A stretch of DNA of 39,417 nt from an uncultured Micromonospora sp. (lineage in GTDB: Bacteria > Actinomycetota > Actinomycetes > Mycobacteriales > Micromonosporaceae). The notes under the pieces were generated by a model, which was not told where the DNA came from, ran no database searches, and worked only from the letters and a program-made list of their open reading frames with translations. Shown here piece after piece: positions 18,469 through 25,894 of this stretch. The translations under genes and the position numbers were made by a program. Each line of letters opens with the position of its first letter. The stretch's first letter is position 1. The stretch is taken from positions 1 through 39,417 of the forward strand of contig CALGAM010000021.1 of NCBI GenBank assembly GCA_937951935.1, in the 5' to 3' direction.

Positions 18469-19146
18469 ATGTCCGTGACGCCTTCCGGGCCGTCCCATCC
18501 CGTGCCCGCGCCGCCGGGTCAGCCGGGCCAGCCGGGCGCCGGACCGACCCTGCCGGGCCAGCCGGGCGTCGGGCACACCCCGCCGGGCGGCGCCGCGCCG
18601 ACGACCCCGGGCAGGGGCGGTGCCGGCCGCTGGATCCTGGTCGGTGTCCTCGGCGTCGTCATGCTGCTGCTGACCGGTCTCGGCGGGTACTTCGGGGGCC
18701 GCAGCTACCAGGGCAGCCGGGCGTCGCAGTCCTGCGACGGCTACGACTGCATCCCTCGGCTGGAGGCCGAGAAGGTGGTCAAGGCCCTGCAGGACAAGGG
18801 GCACAACTGCAGGGCGGACCGCAACCATCGTTCCTGCGAGCTGCACATCGGGATGGTGGGCTTCGACGTGTCGCTGCAGGTGGCCGACGGGCTCATCCAC
18901 GCCATCGAGGTCCAGATCTTCCGGGCCGGCGACTACCCAATCACCGAGTTCGGCATGGCCTACCTGAACTGGTTCGCCACCCTCCCGTACGCCCGTGACG
19001 AACAGACGTCCGCCGAGATCCGGCAGTGGCTCGCGGAGCAGGTCAACGGCAACAAGGAGACCGAGGCCACGATCGGCGACTACAGCTACAAGCTGACTCG
19101 ACCGGACAGAGGCAAGATCCTTCTCTACATCGAGGGCAAAGCCTGA
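18469..19146 (+). CDS. Pro-rich single-pass membrane protein with extracellular Cys-containing domain
   Basis: A 225-residue protein. ATG 18469 lies just after the upstream stop, with its GGGAGGTGAG ribosome site inside the end of that gene. The first ~50 residues are cytoplasmic and rich in Pro/Gly (repeated PGQPG). One membrane helix spans about residues 55-77. The outside domain of ~145 residues has four cysteines (89, 94, 114, 123) that could form disulphides. I recognise no catalytic motif. The pairing with a similar downstream gene and a lipoprotein peptidase suggests a cell-surface complex. Function unknown. Confidence 0.75.
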   Translation: MSVTPSGPSHPVPAPPGQPGQPGAGPTLPGQPGVGHTPPGGAAPTTPGRGGAGRWILVGVLGVVMLLLTGLGGYFGGRSYQGSRASQSCDGYDCIPRLEAEKVVKALQDKGHNCRADRNHRSCELHIGMVGFDVSLQVADGLIHAIEVQIFRAGDYPITEFGMAYLNWFATLPYARDEQTSAEIRQWLAEQVNGNKETEATIGDYSYKLTRPDRGKILLYIEGKA

Positions 19147-20102
19147 TGAGCGCTCAGCATCCCGGCCGGCAGTACTCGCCCGACGGCAGGTTCTGGTGGG
19201 ACGGCACCGGTTGGCGACCGGTGGACGGCCCCACCCCGGCCAGCGCGCCCCCGCCACCGACGGCCGGGCCGGTGGCCCAGCCCACGACCCCGGTCGCCCC
19301 GTACGGGCCACCGGCGGGCGGTCCCGTACCGCCGCCGGGACCGGCGCCGCAGGGGCCGGGCGGCCCGCCGCCGTTCCACCAGCCCGGCGGCCCGCAGCCG
19401 GCTCCCCAGTACGCACCTGGCAGCCCGCCCGGCGTCGGCGGGCAACCCGGCGGCCCGCTTCCCCCCTCCGGCGTCGGGCGGCCGGGTTTTCCCCCGCCGC
19501 CCCATCCGGCGCCACGGTCGCGGTCGAAGGCGGGGTTCGTCCTGGCGCTGGTCGGGACGGTGGTGGTGACGGGTCTGCTCGGCGGGTGCATCGGGTGGGC
19601 GACTGGCCTGGCGACCACCGAACCACCCGGCATCGACACCCCGCCCTCGTTGCCGGCGGAGTTTCCGGCCGCCGAGATGCAGTACCTGCGCGGGGTGACG
19701 GTCGCCCTGATCGCCGACGACTGGCTGAAGAAGGCCAACGGGTGGAACTGTGAGAAGCCGGAACCGGGTGTCAACCGGTTCAACCCGACGAAGTTCATGA
19801 TGGATTGTCGGCCGCGGGGTGACGCCGAGCTCGACATGCGGGTCTCCATCGAGTACGACGCGGACGACAAGGTCAAGCTGGTGAACGCGAAGTGCAACCT
19901 CGGGGTGAACAACGAAACGTGCACCTCACTGTTCGCCTCGATGGCGCACACCGTGCTCACGCCCCAGGGCGAGGAACTGCAGCAGCAGGCGGAGAAGTGG
20001 GCGACGGAGAACGCCAGCACCGAGCGCTCGACGGTCATCGGCGGCGTGCGGCTGGAGGCCAACCTCGACCCGAACGGTATGGAGGCCACGCCGGCCGCCT
20101 AG
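19146..20102 (+). CDS. DUF2510-like, Pro-rich single-pass membrane protein
   Basis: A 318-residue protein whose ATG shares one base with the preceding stop (TGATG). The N-terminus carries the short motif SPDGRFWWDGTGW (residues 11-23), typical of the DUF2510/SHOCT-like cytoplasmic tags on actinobacterial membrane proteins. About 100 residues of Pro/Gly-rich linker follow, then a single membrane helix (about 129-153) and a ~165-residue external domain with several cysteines. It has the same architecture as the gene before it, so the two may be distant paralogues or partners. No enzyme motif is seen. A strong hairpin follows at 20130-20155. Confidence 0.75.
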   Translation: MSAQHPGRQYSPDGRFWWDGTGWRPVDGPTPASAPPPPTAGPVAQPTTPVAPYGPPAGGPVPPPGPAPQGPGGPPPFHQPGGPQPAPQYAPGSPPGVGGQPGGPLPPSGVGRPGFPPPPHPAPRSRSKAGFVLALVGTVVVTGLLGGCIGWATGLATTEPPGIDTPPSLPAEFPAAEMQYLRGVTVALIADDWLKKANGWNCEKPEPGVNRFNPTKFMMDCRPRGDAELDMRVSIEYDADDKVKLVNAKCNLGVNNETCTSLFASMAHTVLTPQGEELQQQAEKWATENASTERSTVIGGVRLEANLDPNGMEATPAA

Positions 20103-20129
20103 GGAGGCCACCCGGTACCGACCGTGGGT

Positions 20130-20155
20130 CGGGGGTGCGCCTCGGGGCACCCCCG
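20130..20155. terminator. Bidirectional terminator-like hairpin
   Basis: A perfect 9-bp inverted repeat (CGGGGGTGC / GCACCCCCG) with an 8-nt loop lies between the convergent ends of the surface operon and the AraC-family gene. There is no T-tract, as usual in GC-rich actinomycetes. Confidence 0.65.
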
Positions 20156-20267
20156 CTCACCGTGAGAGGACGCGCCGGGGCGGTGGCCGGCCCACCCCGG
20201 CCCCGCCCGGCGGATCGGCCGTGACGGTCCGGTGCCGCCCGTCCGTACCAGCCCGAAGGGTGTGGGG

Positions 20268-21260
20268 TCAGGGTCGGCCGGCCCGGCGGAAGACGTGCCG
20301 GTAGGTCTGCGGCGAGACGCTGGTGACGCGGCGGAAGTGCTGGCGCAGACCCGCCGCGGTGCCGAACCCGGTCCGCCGGGCGATCCGCTCGATCGGCTCG
20401 TCGGTCGTTTCGAGCAGTTCCTGCGCCCATCGCACCCGCTGCTCCAGCAACCACTGCAGCGGGCTGGTGCCGAGCGTGTCCCGGAACCGCCGGGCGAGGG
20501 TGCGCGGGCTCAGCCGTGCCTGTTCGGCCAACCGCGCCACGGTCAGTGGCTGGTCCAGCCGCTCGCGTGCCCACTCCAGCAGCGCGGTGAGGTCGCCGTG
20601 CGCGTTGCCCCGCGCCGGTGGCCGGGCGAACTGGGCCTGGCCGCCGTCGCGGTGCGGCGGCACCACCATCCGGCGGGCCACCTCGTTGGCGACCGCGGCG
20701 CCGTGGTCGAGCCGGACCAGGTGCAGGCAGAGGTCGATCGCCGAACCGGTCCCGGCGGAGGTGAGCACGTCCCCCTCGTCGATGTAGAGCACGGTGGGGT
20801 CGACCTTCACGGCGGGGAACCGGTGGGCGAGGTCGGCGGCGTTCATCCAGTGGGTGGTGGCCCGCCGGCCGTCCAGCAGGCCCGCGGCGGCGAGCAGGTA
20901 CGCGCCGCTGCAGATCGAGACCATCCGTGCCCCCCGGGCGTGGGCCCGCCGCAGCACGTCGAGCAGCTCCGGGGGTGGCTCCCGCTGGATGGCGCGACGA
21001 CAGGCGGGGACGAGGACCGTGTCGGCGGCGAGCAGGTCTTCCAGCCCGTACGGGGTCTCGATCCGCAGGCCGCCGGTGGTGCGCAACGGTCCCGGCTCGG
21101 CGGCGCACAGTCGCAGCTCGTACCAGGGGTCGACCAGGTCGCGGCGGTCGATGCCGAAGACCTCGCAGGGTACGGCGAACTCGAAGACGGGGACCGCGTC
21201 GGTGACCGCGATCGCCACGACGTGTCGCGGCCTCATGGCAGGAATGTGTCGCGGCCTCAT
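20268..21260 (-). CDS. AraC-family regulator with DJ-1/PfpI (GATase1-like) sensor domain
   Basis: A 330-residue protein. Residues ~13-185 are a DJ-1/PfpI fold, with the nucleophile-elbow sequence SICSGAYLLAAAGLLDGRRATTHW (Cys117). Residues ~225-325 are the AraC double helix-turn-helix (VARLAEQARLSPRTLARRF ... IERIARRTGFGTAAGLRQHF). This FtrA/GlxA-like architecture usually activates or represses a nearby transporter or catabolic gene, and the divergent permease is an obvious target. The N-terminus is odd: MRPRHIPA precedes MRPRHVVA because of a tandem 24-bp duplication, so starts at 21260 and 21236 are both possible. A TAGATT box lies 6 nt upstream of the first ATG with no Shine-Dalgarno, hinting at a leaderless message. 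Confidence 0.87.
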   Translation of the reverse strand: MRPRHIPAMRPRHVVAIAVTDAVPVFEFAVPCEVFGIDRRDLVDPWYELRLCAAEPGPLRTTGGLRIETPYGLEDLLAADTVLVPACRRAIQREPPPELLDVLRRAHARGARMVSICSGAYLLAAAGLLDGRRATTHWMNAADLAHRFPAVKVDPTVLYIDEGDVLTSAGTGSAIDLCLHLVRLDHGAAVANEVARRMVVPPHRDGGQAQFARPPARGNAHGDLTALLEWARERLDQPLTVARLAEQARLSPRTLARRFRDTLGTSPLQWLLEQRVRWAQELLETTDEPIERIARRTGFGTAAGLRQHFRRVTSVSPQTYRHVFRRAGRP

Positions 21261-21269
21261 GGCAGGAAT
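21222..21269. repeat. Perfect 24-bp tandem duplication across a start codon
   Basis: Positions 21222-21245 and 21246-21269 are identical, starting GTGTCGCGGCC. The unit is eight codons, so it preserves the frame of the AraC-family gene and duplicates its start codon and first codons. Confidence 0.95.
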
Positions 21270-21331
21270 CTATCGCAGATTGGCATTCCGGCCACTGTCG
21301 CCGGTGCCGACGCGGGAGCGATCGTGGCCGG

Positions 21332-22615
21332 GTGACGAAACCGTTGATCAGGACCCGGGTGCCGGCGCGGACGGGCGGCCGGCTGACCGTGGCGACCGGC
21401 ACGGCGCTCTACCTCGGCGCGGTGCTCGGTACCGGTGTGATCGCGCTGCCCGCGCTCGCGGCGGCCGTGGCCGGCCCGGCGTCGCTGCTGGCCTGGCTCG
21501 GGCTGGGGGTGCTGTCCATGCCGCTTGCGGCGACGTTCGCCGCACTCGGCGCGCGCCACCCCGACGCCGGGGGCGTCTCCACGTACGTCCGCGAGGCCTT
21601 CGGGGCGCGGGCCGCGACCGTCGTCGGCTGGTGTTTCTACTTCGCGGTCCCGGCCGGCGCACCGGCCGCGGCGCTCTTCGCCGGCGCCTACGTGGCCCAG
21701 GCGACGGACGGTGGGCGCGGTACCGTCGCGGTCACCGCGGTCGCCCTGCTCGCGGCGGCCACGGCGGCCAACGCGTTCGGCGTGCGGGTCTCCGGCCGGC
21801 TTCAGCTGGTGCTCGCCGGGCTGCTGGTGATCCTGCTCTCCACCGCGGTGATCTCCTCGCTGCCACACGCCCGGTGGGAGAACCTGCGGCCGTTCGCGCC
21901 GCACGGCTGGACCGCGATCGTCCCCGCGGCGCTGCTGCTGGTGTGGAGCTTCGCCGGCTGGGAGGCGATCACACACCTGGCGGCGGACTTCCGGCGTCCC
22001 GCCCGCGACCTGCCCCGCGCCGCGGCCATCGCGGTGGTCCTGGTCGGGGTGCTCTACCTCGCGGTCGCCGGCGCGACCGTGCTGGTCCTCGGACCGGCGG
22101 CCGGCTCCACCGAGGCACCGCTGGCGCAGCTGCTCGGCCTCGGTGTCGGCGGGCCCGTGCACCTGCTCGCGGCCGTCGCCGCCCTGCTGCTCACCTTCGG
22201 CGCGATGAACGCGTACCTCGCCGGGGCGGCCAGGCTCGGCGCCGCGCTGGGACAGCACGGCGGCCTGCCGGGGTGGCTGGCCCGAGGCGGCAGCGCCGGC
22301 GAGGTGCCGCGGCGCAGTCTCGCGCTGGTCGCGGGCCTGAGCGCCCTGGTCATGGGGGTCGTGCTGGCGGCGCGTACCGGCCCGACGCCGTTGGTGATGC
22401 TCACGACCGGCAACTTCGTGCTGGTGTACGTGCTGGGCACGGCCGCCGCGCTGCGCCTGCTGCCCCGCAGCGACAGGGCGCACCGGTACGCCCGCCTGTC
22501 CCTGGTGGCCGTCGCCGGGCTGCTGGCGGCGGCCGGCTGGTACCTGCTGTGGCCGCTGCTGCTCGCCACCGGCGCCCTGCTCTACCTGAGGCTGCGTCCG
22601 ACCGGACGGTCGTGA
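21332..22615 (+). CDS. APC-superfamily amino acid permease
   Basis: A 427-residue, highly hydrophobic protein with about 11-12 membrane helices. The start is GTG 21332. The first helix has the APC signature GAVLGTGVIALPALAA, followed by the polar loop ARHPDAGGVSTYVREAFG, typical of amino-acid/polyamine/organocation transporters such as the YjeH type. Helix 6 has WSFAGWEAITHLAADFRRPARDLPRA, another family hallmark. It should move an amino acid or amine across the cytoplasmic membrane by proton coupling or exchange; the substrate cannot be read. It is divergent from the AraC-family gene 71 bp away, its likely regulator, and closes on a nested hairpin at 22620-22670. Confidence 0.87.
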   Translation: MTKPLIRTRVPARTGGRLTVATGTALYLGAVLGTGVIALPALAAAVAGPASLLAWLGLGVLSMPLAATFAALGARHPDAGGVSTYVREAFGARAATVVGWCFYFAVPAGAPAAALFAGAYVAQATDGGRGTVAVTAVALLAAATAANAFGVRVSGRLQLVLAGLLVILLSTAVISSLPHARWENLRPFAPHGWTAIVPAALLLVWSFAGWEAITHLAADFRRPARDLPRAAAIAVVLVGVLYLAVAGATVLVLGPAAGSTEAPLAQLLGLGVGGPVHLLAAVAALLLTFGAMNAYLAGAARLGAALGQHGGLPGWLARGGSAGEVPRRSLALVAGLSALVMGVVLAARTGPTPLVMLTTGNFVLVYVLGTAAALRLLPRSDRAHRYARLSLVAVAGLLAAAGWYLLWPLLLATGALLYLRLRPTGRS

Positions 22616-22619
22616 GGTC

Positions 22620-22670
22620 GGTGGCCGGGCGGCGGGCCCGTACCGGGGCCCGGGTTGCCGCCCGGCCACC
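22620..22670. terminator. Nested bidirectional terminator hairpin
   Basis: A 14-bp perfect stem (22620-22633 with 22657-22670) encloses a second possible stem CGGGCCC/GGGCCCG. It sits between the convergent permease and phospholipase D-like genes, five bases after the permease stop. Confidence 0.75.
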
Positions 22671-22708
22671 GGTCACGTGCCCACCGCCCGGCGCGGGACG
22701 GCCCTCAC

Positions 22709-24061
22709 TCAGCGGATCGCTCCGCCGTTGGCCCGGCAGGTGTCCCGCACGTGCCAGAAGTCGCGCAGGTAGTCGTCGTGCATGTCGCGCCCCATGATGC
22801 GCAGCAGGGTCTCGTCGGCCTGCCGTAGCGCCGAGATCGCGAAGTTGTGGCTGCCGGTGAAGACCCGCGGAATGATGTCGTCGTCGTACGCGCCGTCGAT
22901 CAACATGTACTTGTTGTGGGTGCGGACGTCCAACCCGGGCCCGACGTTGTAGTTGCACCTCGTCAACTGGATGTTGTTGCCGAGCGCGTTCCGGACGGCG
23001 TCGTTGATCTCGCTGTAGACGACGTCGACCCAGCAGCCGGCGCTGCGCAGCGCGGCGAGCCGTTTCGCCACCTCCGGGCGGGTGAAGGAGTACATGTTGA
23101 CCCGGATGTCGGTCTGACGACGCACCCCCGCGTCGTTGTAGTAGCACGAGGTGACCGTGTTCAGGATGGTCACCACGGTGTCGGTGGCGGGGTCGTGGAT
23201 CGACTGGCCGGATCGCTCCCGCCGGGGGAAGAAGTGCGCCCGGTACGTGCTGCCGGTCGCGGTCAGCCAGTAGTAGTTGTTGTTTCCGGACGAGCTGTAC
23301 CGGTGGGAGCGCAGGTCAGCGAAGTACGTCCGGTAGGCCTGGTACGTCGTGGCGTCGCTGAACGTCACCGCGTTGTTGTACGCCTCCGTGGTGTCCCACC
23401 AGGTCAGGTTGGACGAACTCTGGAAGACCACGTTGGGCACCGTCGACCCGTCGTTGAGCACCAGGCTCGACGCGATGAGGAACTTGTTGTGGTTGTAGGC
23501 GGTGACCGACGAGGTGGTGTAGTTGATGGTGCGGGTGCCGATGCAGCCGCGCTTCTGGCTGGGGAACTGGTCCGCGCAGTGCACGATGTACGACCCGGCG
23601 GTGTCGTTCGAGCCGAGGACGGGCTGCAACCGCTGGAACGGACGCGCGGTCGCCGAGGACTGGTCCACGATGATCTTCACCCGTACGCCCCGCTGGTGCG
23701 CGGCGATGAGCCGGCCGGGCAGGTCGGGGGTGGTGGGGGTGTCCGTCACGTCCGAGACGGTGAAGTGGTACCAGGACATCTGCAGTTCGCCGCCGGCCGG
23801 GACCCGGTCGATGATCCGGGCGAGCTGGATGAGGACGGCGTTCCGTTCGGCGGTCGAGCCGGTCGGACGGTTGAAGACGGCCTTGTTCAGCACGGGGTCC
23901 GGCTCGGCGGCGGCGGTGGCCGAACGGGTGGCGGTGGTCGCGTGGGCGGCGGTGGTGGCCGCTCCGGTGGCCGCGGCGGGCGTGGCCACGCTCGCGGCGG
24001 CGACGCTGAAGACGAACGCCACTCCGGCCACCTTCCGCGGAAAAGATCTACGCATCCGCAT
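22709..24061 (-). CDS. Secreted phospholipase D-like protein (first of two paralogues)
   Basis: A 450-residue protein with a Sec signal peptide (MRMRRSFPRKVAGVAFVFSV ... ATPAAA) followed by an Ala/Thr-rich stretch. It has two HKD-type halves. The first is H191-N-K193 followed by SSSNLT, but Ser replaces the usual Asp after HxKx4. The second is H382-N-K384YMLI-D389 followed by GSHNF, which is complete. It would act outside the cell on phospholipids, nucleic acid or another phosphodiester. Its start lies inside the 3' end of the Sir2 gene (14-bp overlap), so the two are translationally linked, with no clear Shine-Dalgarno of its own. It is a paralogue of the gene at 25895 (same order of motifs, shared RLIAAHQRGV/DLIAAHQRGV and CWVDVVY). 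Confidence 0.83.
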   Translation of the reverse strand: MRMRRSFPRKVAGVAFVFSVAAASVATPAAATGAATTAAHATTATRSATAAAEPDPVLNKAVFNRPTGSTAERNAVLIQLARIIDRVPAGGELQMSWYHFTVSDVTDTPTTPDLPGRLIAAHQRGVRVKIIVDQSSATARPFQRLQPVLGSNDTAGSYIVHCADQFPSQKRGCIGTRTINYTTSSVTAYNHNKFLIASSLVLNDGSTVPNVVFQSSSNLTWWDTTEAYNNAVTFSDATTYQAYRTYFADLRSHRYSSSGNNNYYWLTATGSTYRAHFFPRRERSGQSIHDPATDTVVTILNTVTSCYYNDAGVRRQTDIRVNMYSFTRPEVAKRLAALRSAGCWVDVVYSEINDAVRNALGNNIQLTRCNYNVGPGLDVRTHNKYMLIDGAYDDDIIPRVFTGSHNFAISALRQADETLLRIMGRDMHDDYLRDFWHVRDTCRANGGAIR

Positions 24062-25007
24062 GCCCGGATGATTTCACCGCGGGCTGCCGGACGCCAGTGC
24101 CCGTCGCCCACCGCACCGCGCCACCGGCGACGGACCGGCTGTCCACGAGGCGGACCAGCTCGGGGAGGACCTGTCCCAGGGGCGCGTCGATGGTCAGTGT
24201 GGCGTAGGCGTCGCCCCGGGTCGGCCCCTGGTTGATGATCACGATGGGGATGCCGCGCTTCGCGGCCCGGATCACGAAGCGGCGGCCCGACATCACCGTC
24301 AGGGAGGAGCCGAGGACCAGCAGCGTCCGGGCCCGTTCGACCAGCGCGAAGCAGGCCTGGACCCGGTCGGCGGGGACGGACTCGCCGAAGAAGACGACGT
24401 CCGGTTTCAGCACCCCACCCGGGCACGCCTGGCAGTCCACCATCCGGAAGCCGGCCACGGCGGCGTCGGGGAGTTCGACGTCCCCGTCCGGGTTGATCAC
24501 GTCGTACGCGGCCGTGAAGTCGGGGTTGGCGGCGCGCAGCCGCCGGTCGAGCGTCTCGCGGTCGGTCAGGTCGCCGCAGTTCAGGCAGGTGACCCGGGCC
24601 AGGTTGCCGTGCAGCTCGATGACGGAGCGGGTGCCGGCCGCCTGGTGTAGCCCGTCCACGTTCTGGGTCACCACGCCGGCCAGCAGGCCGCGCCGCTCCA
24701 GATCGGTGACGGCGTGGTGCCCGGCGTTCGGGACGGCCCGGGCGATGGTGCGCCAACCGAGGTGGCTGCGGGCCCAGTAGCGGCGGCGTGCCGCCGCGTC
24801 CCCGACGAACGTCTGGTACGTCATCGGCACGCGCCGGCGGAGTGCCCCGTTCGGGCCCCGGTAGTCCGGAATCCCCGACTCCGTGGACAGGCCGGCGCCG
24901 CTGAGCACCACCACGTCGCCACCAGCCAGGAGCTCCGCCACCGGGGCGTGTCGTGCGCGCGTGTCCACCCGTCCATGCTGCCGCGCCGGCCGTCCCCACG
25001 GCAGCAC
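24048..25007 (-). CDS. Sir2-family NAD-dependent protein deacylase
   Basis: A 319-residue sirtuin with GAGLSTESGIPDYRG (37-51), TQNVDGLHQ (114-122), catalytic His133 in ELHGN, a zinc-type Cys pair CLNC (141/144) with a second pair CQAC, then FGESVP and GSSLTV. All canonical catalytic residues are present. It is a cytoplasmic CobB-like deacylase, not the defence-type Sir2 NADase domain, which lacks the zinc pairs. The start is uncertain: GTG 25007, or GTG 24968 with GGACGGG just before it. It overlaps the secreted phospholipase D-like gene downstream by 14 bp, an unusual partner for an intracellular enzyme. Confidence 0.87.
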   Translation of the reverse strand: MLPWGRPARQHGRVDTRARHAPVAELLAGGDVVVLSGAGLSTESGIPDYRGPNGALRRRVPMTYQTFVGDAAARRRYWARSHLGWRTIARAVPNAGHHAVTDLERRGLLAGVVTQNVDGLHQAAGTRSVIELHGNLARVTCLNCGDLTDRETLDRRLRAANPDFTAAYDVINPDGDVELPDAAVAGFRMVDCQACPGGVLKPDVVFFGESVPADRVQACFALVERARTLLVLGSSLTVMSGRRFVIRAAKRGIPIVIINQGPTRGDAYATLTIDAPLGQVLPELVRLVDSRSVAGGAVRWATGTGVRQPAVKSSGHADA

Positions 25008-25045
25008 GGGTGGCCCCGGTCACGGCCGGACCGGATCCGGGTGGA

Positions 25046-25080
25046 CGGGCCCAGGCGGTGTGTCGTCGCCGGTGGGCCCG
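25046..25080 (-). terminator. Terminator-like hairpin after the fibronectin-III gene
   Basis: CGGGCCCA (25046-25053) pairs with TGGGCCCG (25073-25080), with an inner GGCG/CGCC stem. It lies about 115 bp beyond the fibronectin-III gene and just upstream of the Sir2 start, separating the two transcripts. Confidence 0.5.
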
Positions 25081-25196
25081 TTTCCGGGGACGCGGGTCCT
25101 GGCGTACGTGCCGACCGGGCGGAGGTCTCCGGGGCGCCGGCCGGGCTCGGTGACGGTGCCGTTGGCCCGGATGGTCGTCGGGGCGGCACGCACCGG

Positions 25197-25577
25197 TCAC
25201 TCGGGCAGCGTGCGGAAGGTCAGCGGTGCGGACAGCGGGCTCATCGAGTAGCCGGAGTAGGGCATGGGGGCGGCCTGGACGGCGACGGTGTACTCGGTGT
25301 CCGGGGTCAGCCCGACCAGGGAGACGTGGTTTCGCGGCGTGGAGAGCCAGCCCTGCCACTCGCCGTCGACCAGGCGCAGCATCGAGCAGCGGAAGACCGG
25401 GCCGTCCGGCCCCGTCCAGCTCACGACGGCGGTGGTCGCGGTGACGGAGGTGGCGACGAGTTGGCTCGGCGGGGGGAGCGGGGTCAGCGGTTCGGCCTGG
25501 GCGGGAGCCGGAGCAAACGGCAGCAGCACGAAAGCGAGAGCGGTCGACAGCACCGCGAGCAGGGTACGGCGGAGCAT
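25197..25577 (-). CDS. Small secreted fibronectin type III protein
   Basis: A 126-residue product from the ATG at 25577, chosen because AGAAAGG lies just upstream and a clear signal peptide begins there (MLRRTLLAVLSTALAFVLL ... APAQA). Longer frames upstream are low-quality. The mature part (~95 residues) is a single fibronectin type III domain: PPSQLVATSVTATTAVVSWTG at the start, GLTPDTEYTVAVQA in the F strand and PLTFRTLP at the end. Alone, such a domain is a binding or structural module. It stands divergent from the second secreted phospholipase D-like gene and may be exported with it. Confidence 0.75.
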   Translation of the reverse strand: MLRRTLLAVLSTALAFVLLPFAPAPAQAEPLTPLPPPSQLVATSVTATTAVVSWTGPDGPVFRCSMLRLVDGEWQGWLSTPRNHVSLVGLTPDTEYTVAVQAAPMPYSGYSMSPLSAPLTFRTLPE

Positions 25578-25894
25578 GGCGAAGCCTTTCTGTGCGTACG
25601 ACTCGGCCAACACTCGAATTTGATTGAGATACATCAATATATGCACAGCCTTGACGGCGAGCGGATCGCTGTCCTCGATCGGACAGTGCCGCGCGACGCG
25701 GTCGGCGGTGAAGAGGTCTCCGTTCTGGAGCCGCCGCCAGGGCCGACGCCGACCAGACCATTCCGGGCGTCCGTCGTCGGCACCTCCTCGCCCGCCCCCG
25801 ATCCCCGCGGTGACGCACGGCACCGCGAGGGCCGGGCCTCTCCCGGCCGGACACCGGTCCGTGCCGTCGATCCCACGCGATCTACCATCGGTCG
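25578..25894. promoter_or_regulatory. 317-bp divergent promoter region with an A+T-rich core
   Basis: No gene is supported here. The stretch 25611-25645 is strikingly A+T-rich for this window and contains the dyad ATTGA-N6-TCAAT (25623-25638). On the right side a TANNNT box (TACCAT, 25883-25888) lies 6 nt before the ATG at 25895 and no Shine-Dalgarno is seen, so that gene may be leaderless. Confidence 0.45.
25623..25638. promoter_or_regulatory. Candidate operator dyad ATTGA-N6-TCAAT
   Basis: ATTGA at 25623-25627 and TCAAT at 25634-25638 are perfect inverted half-sites 6 nt apart, within the only A+T-rich patch of the region, 46-61 bp upstream of the fibronectin-III start. The half-site pattern resembles ArsR/SmtB-type operators, but no regulator gene is nearby. 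Confidence 0.4.
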
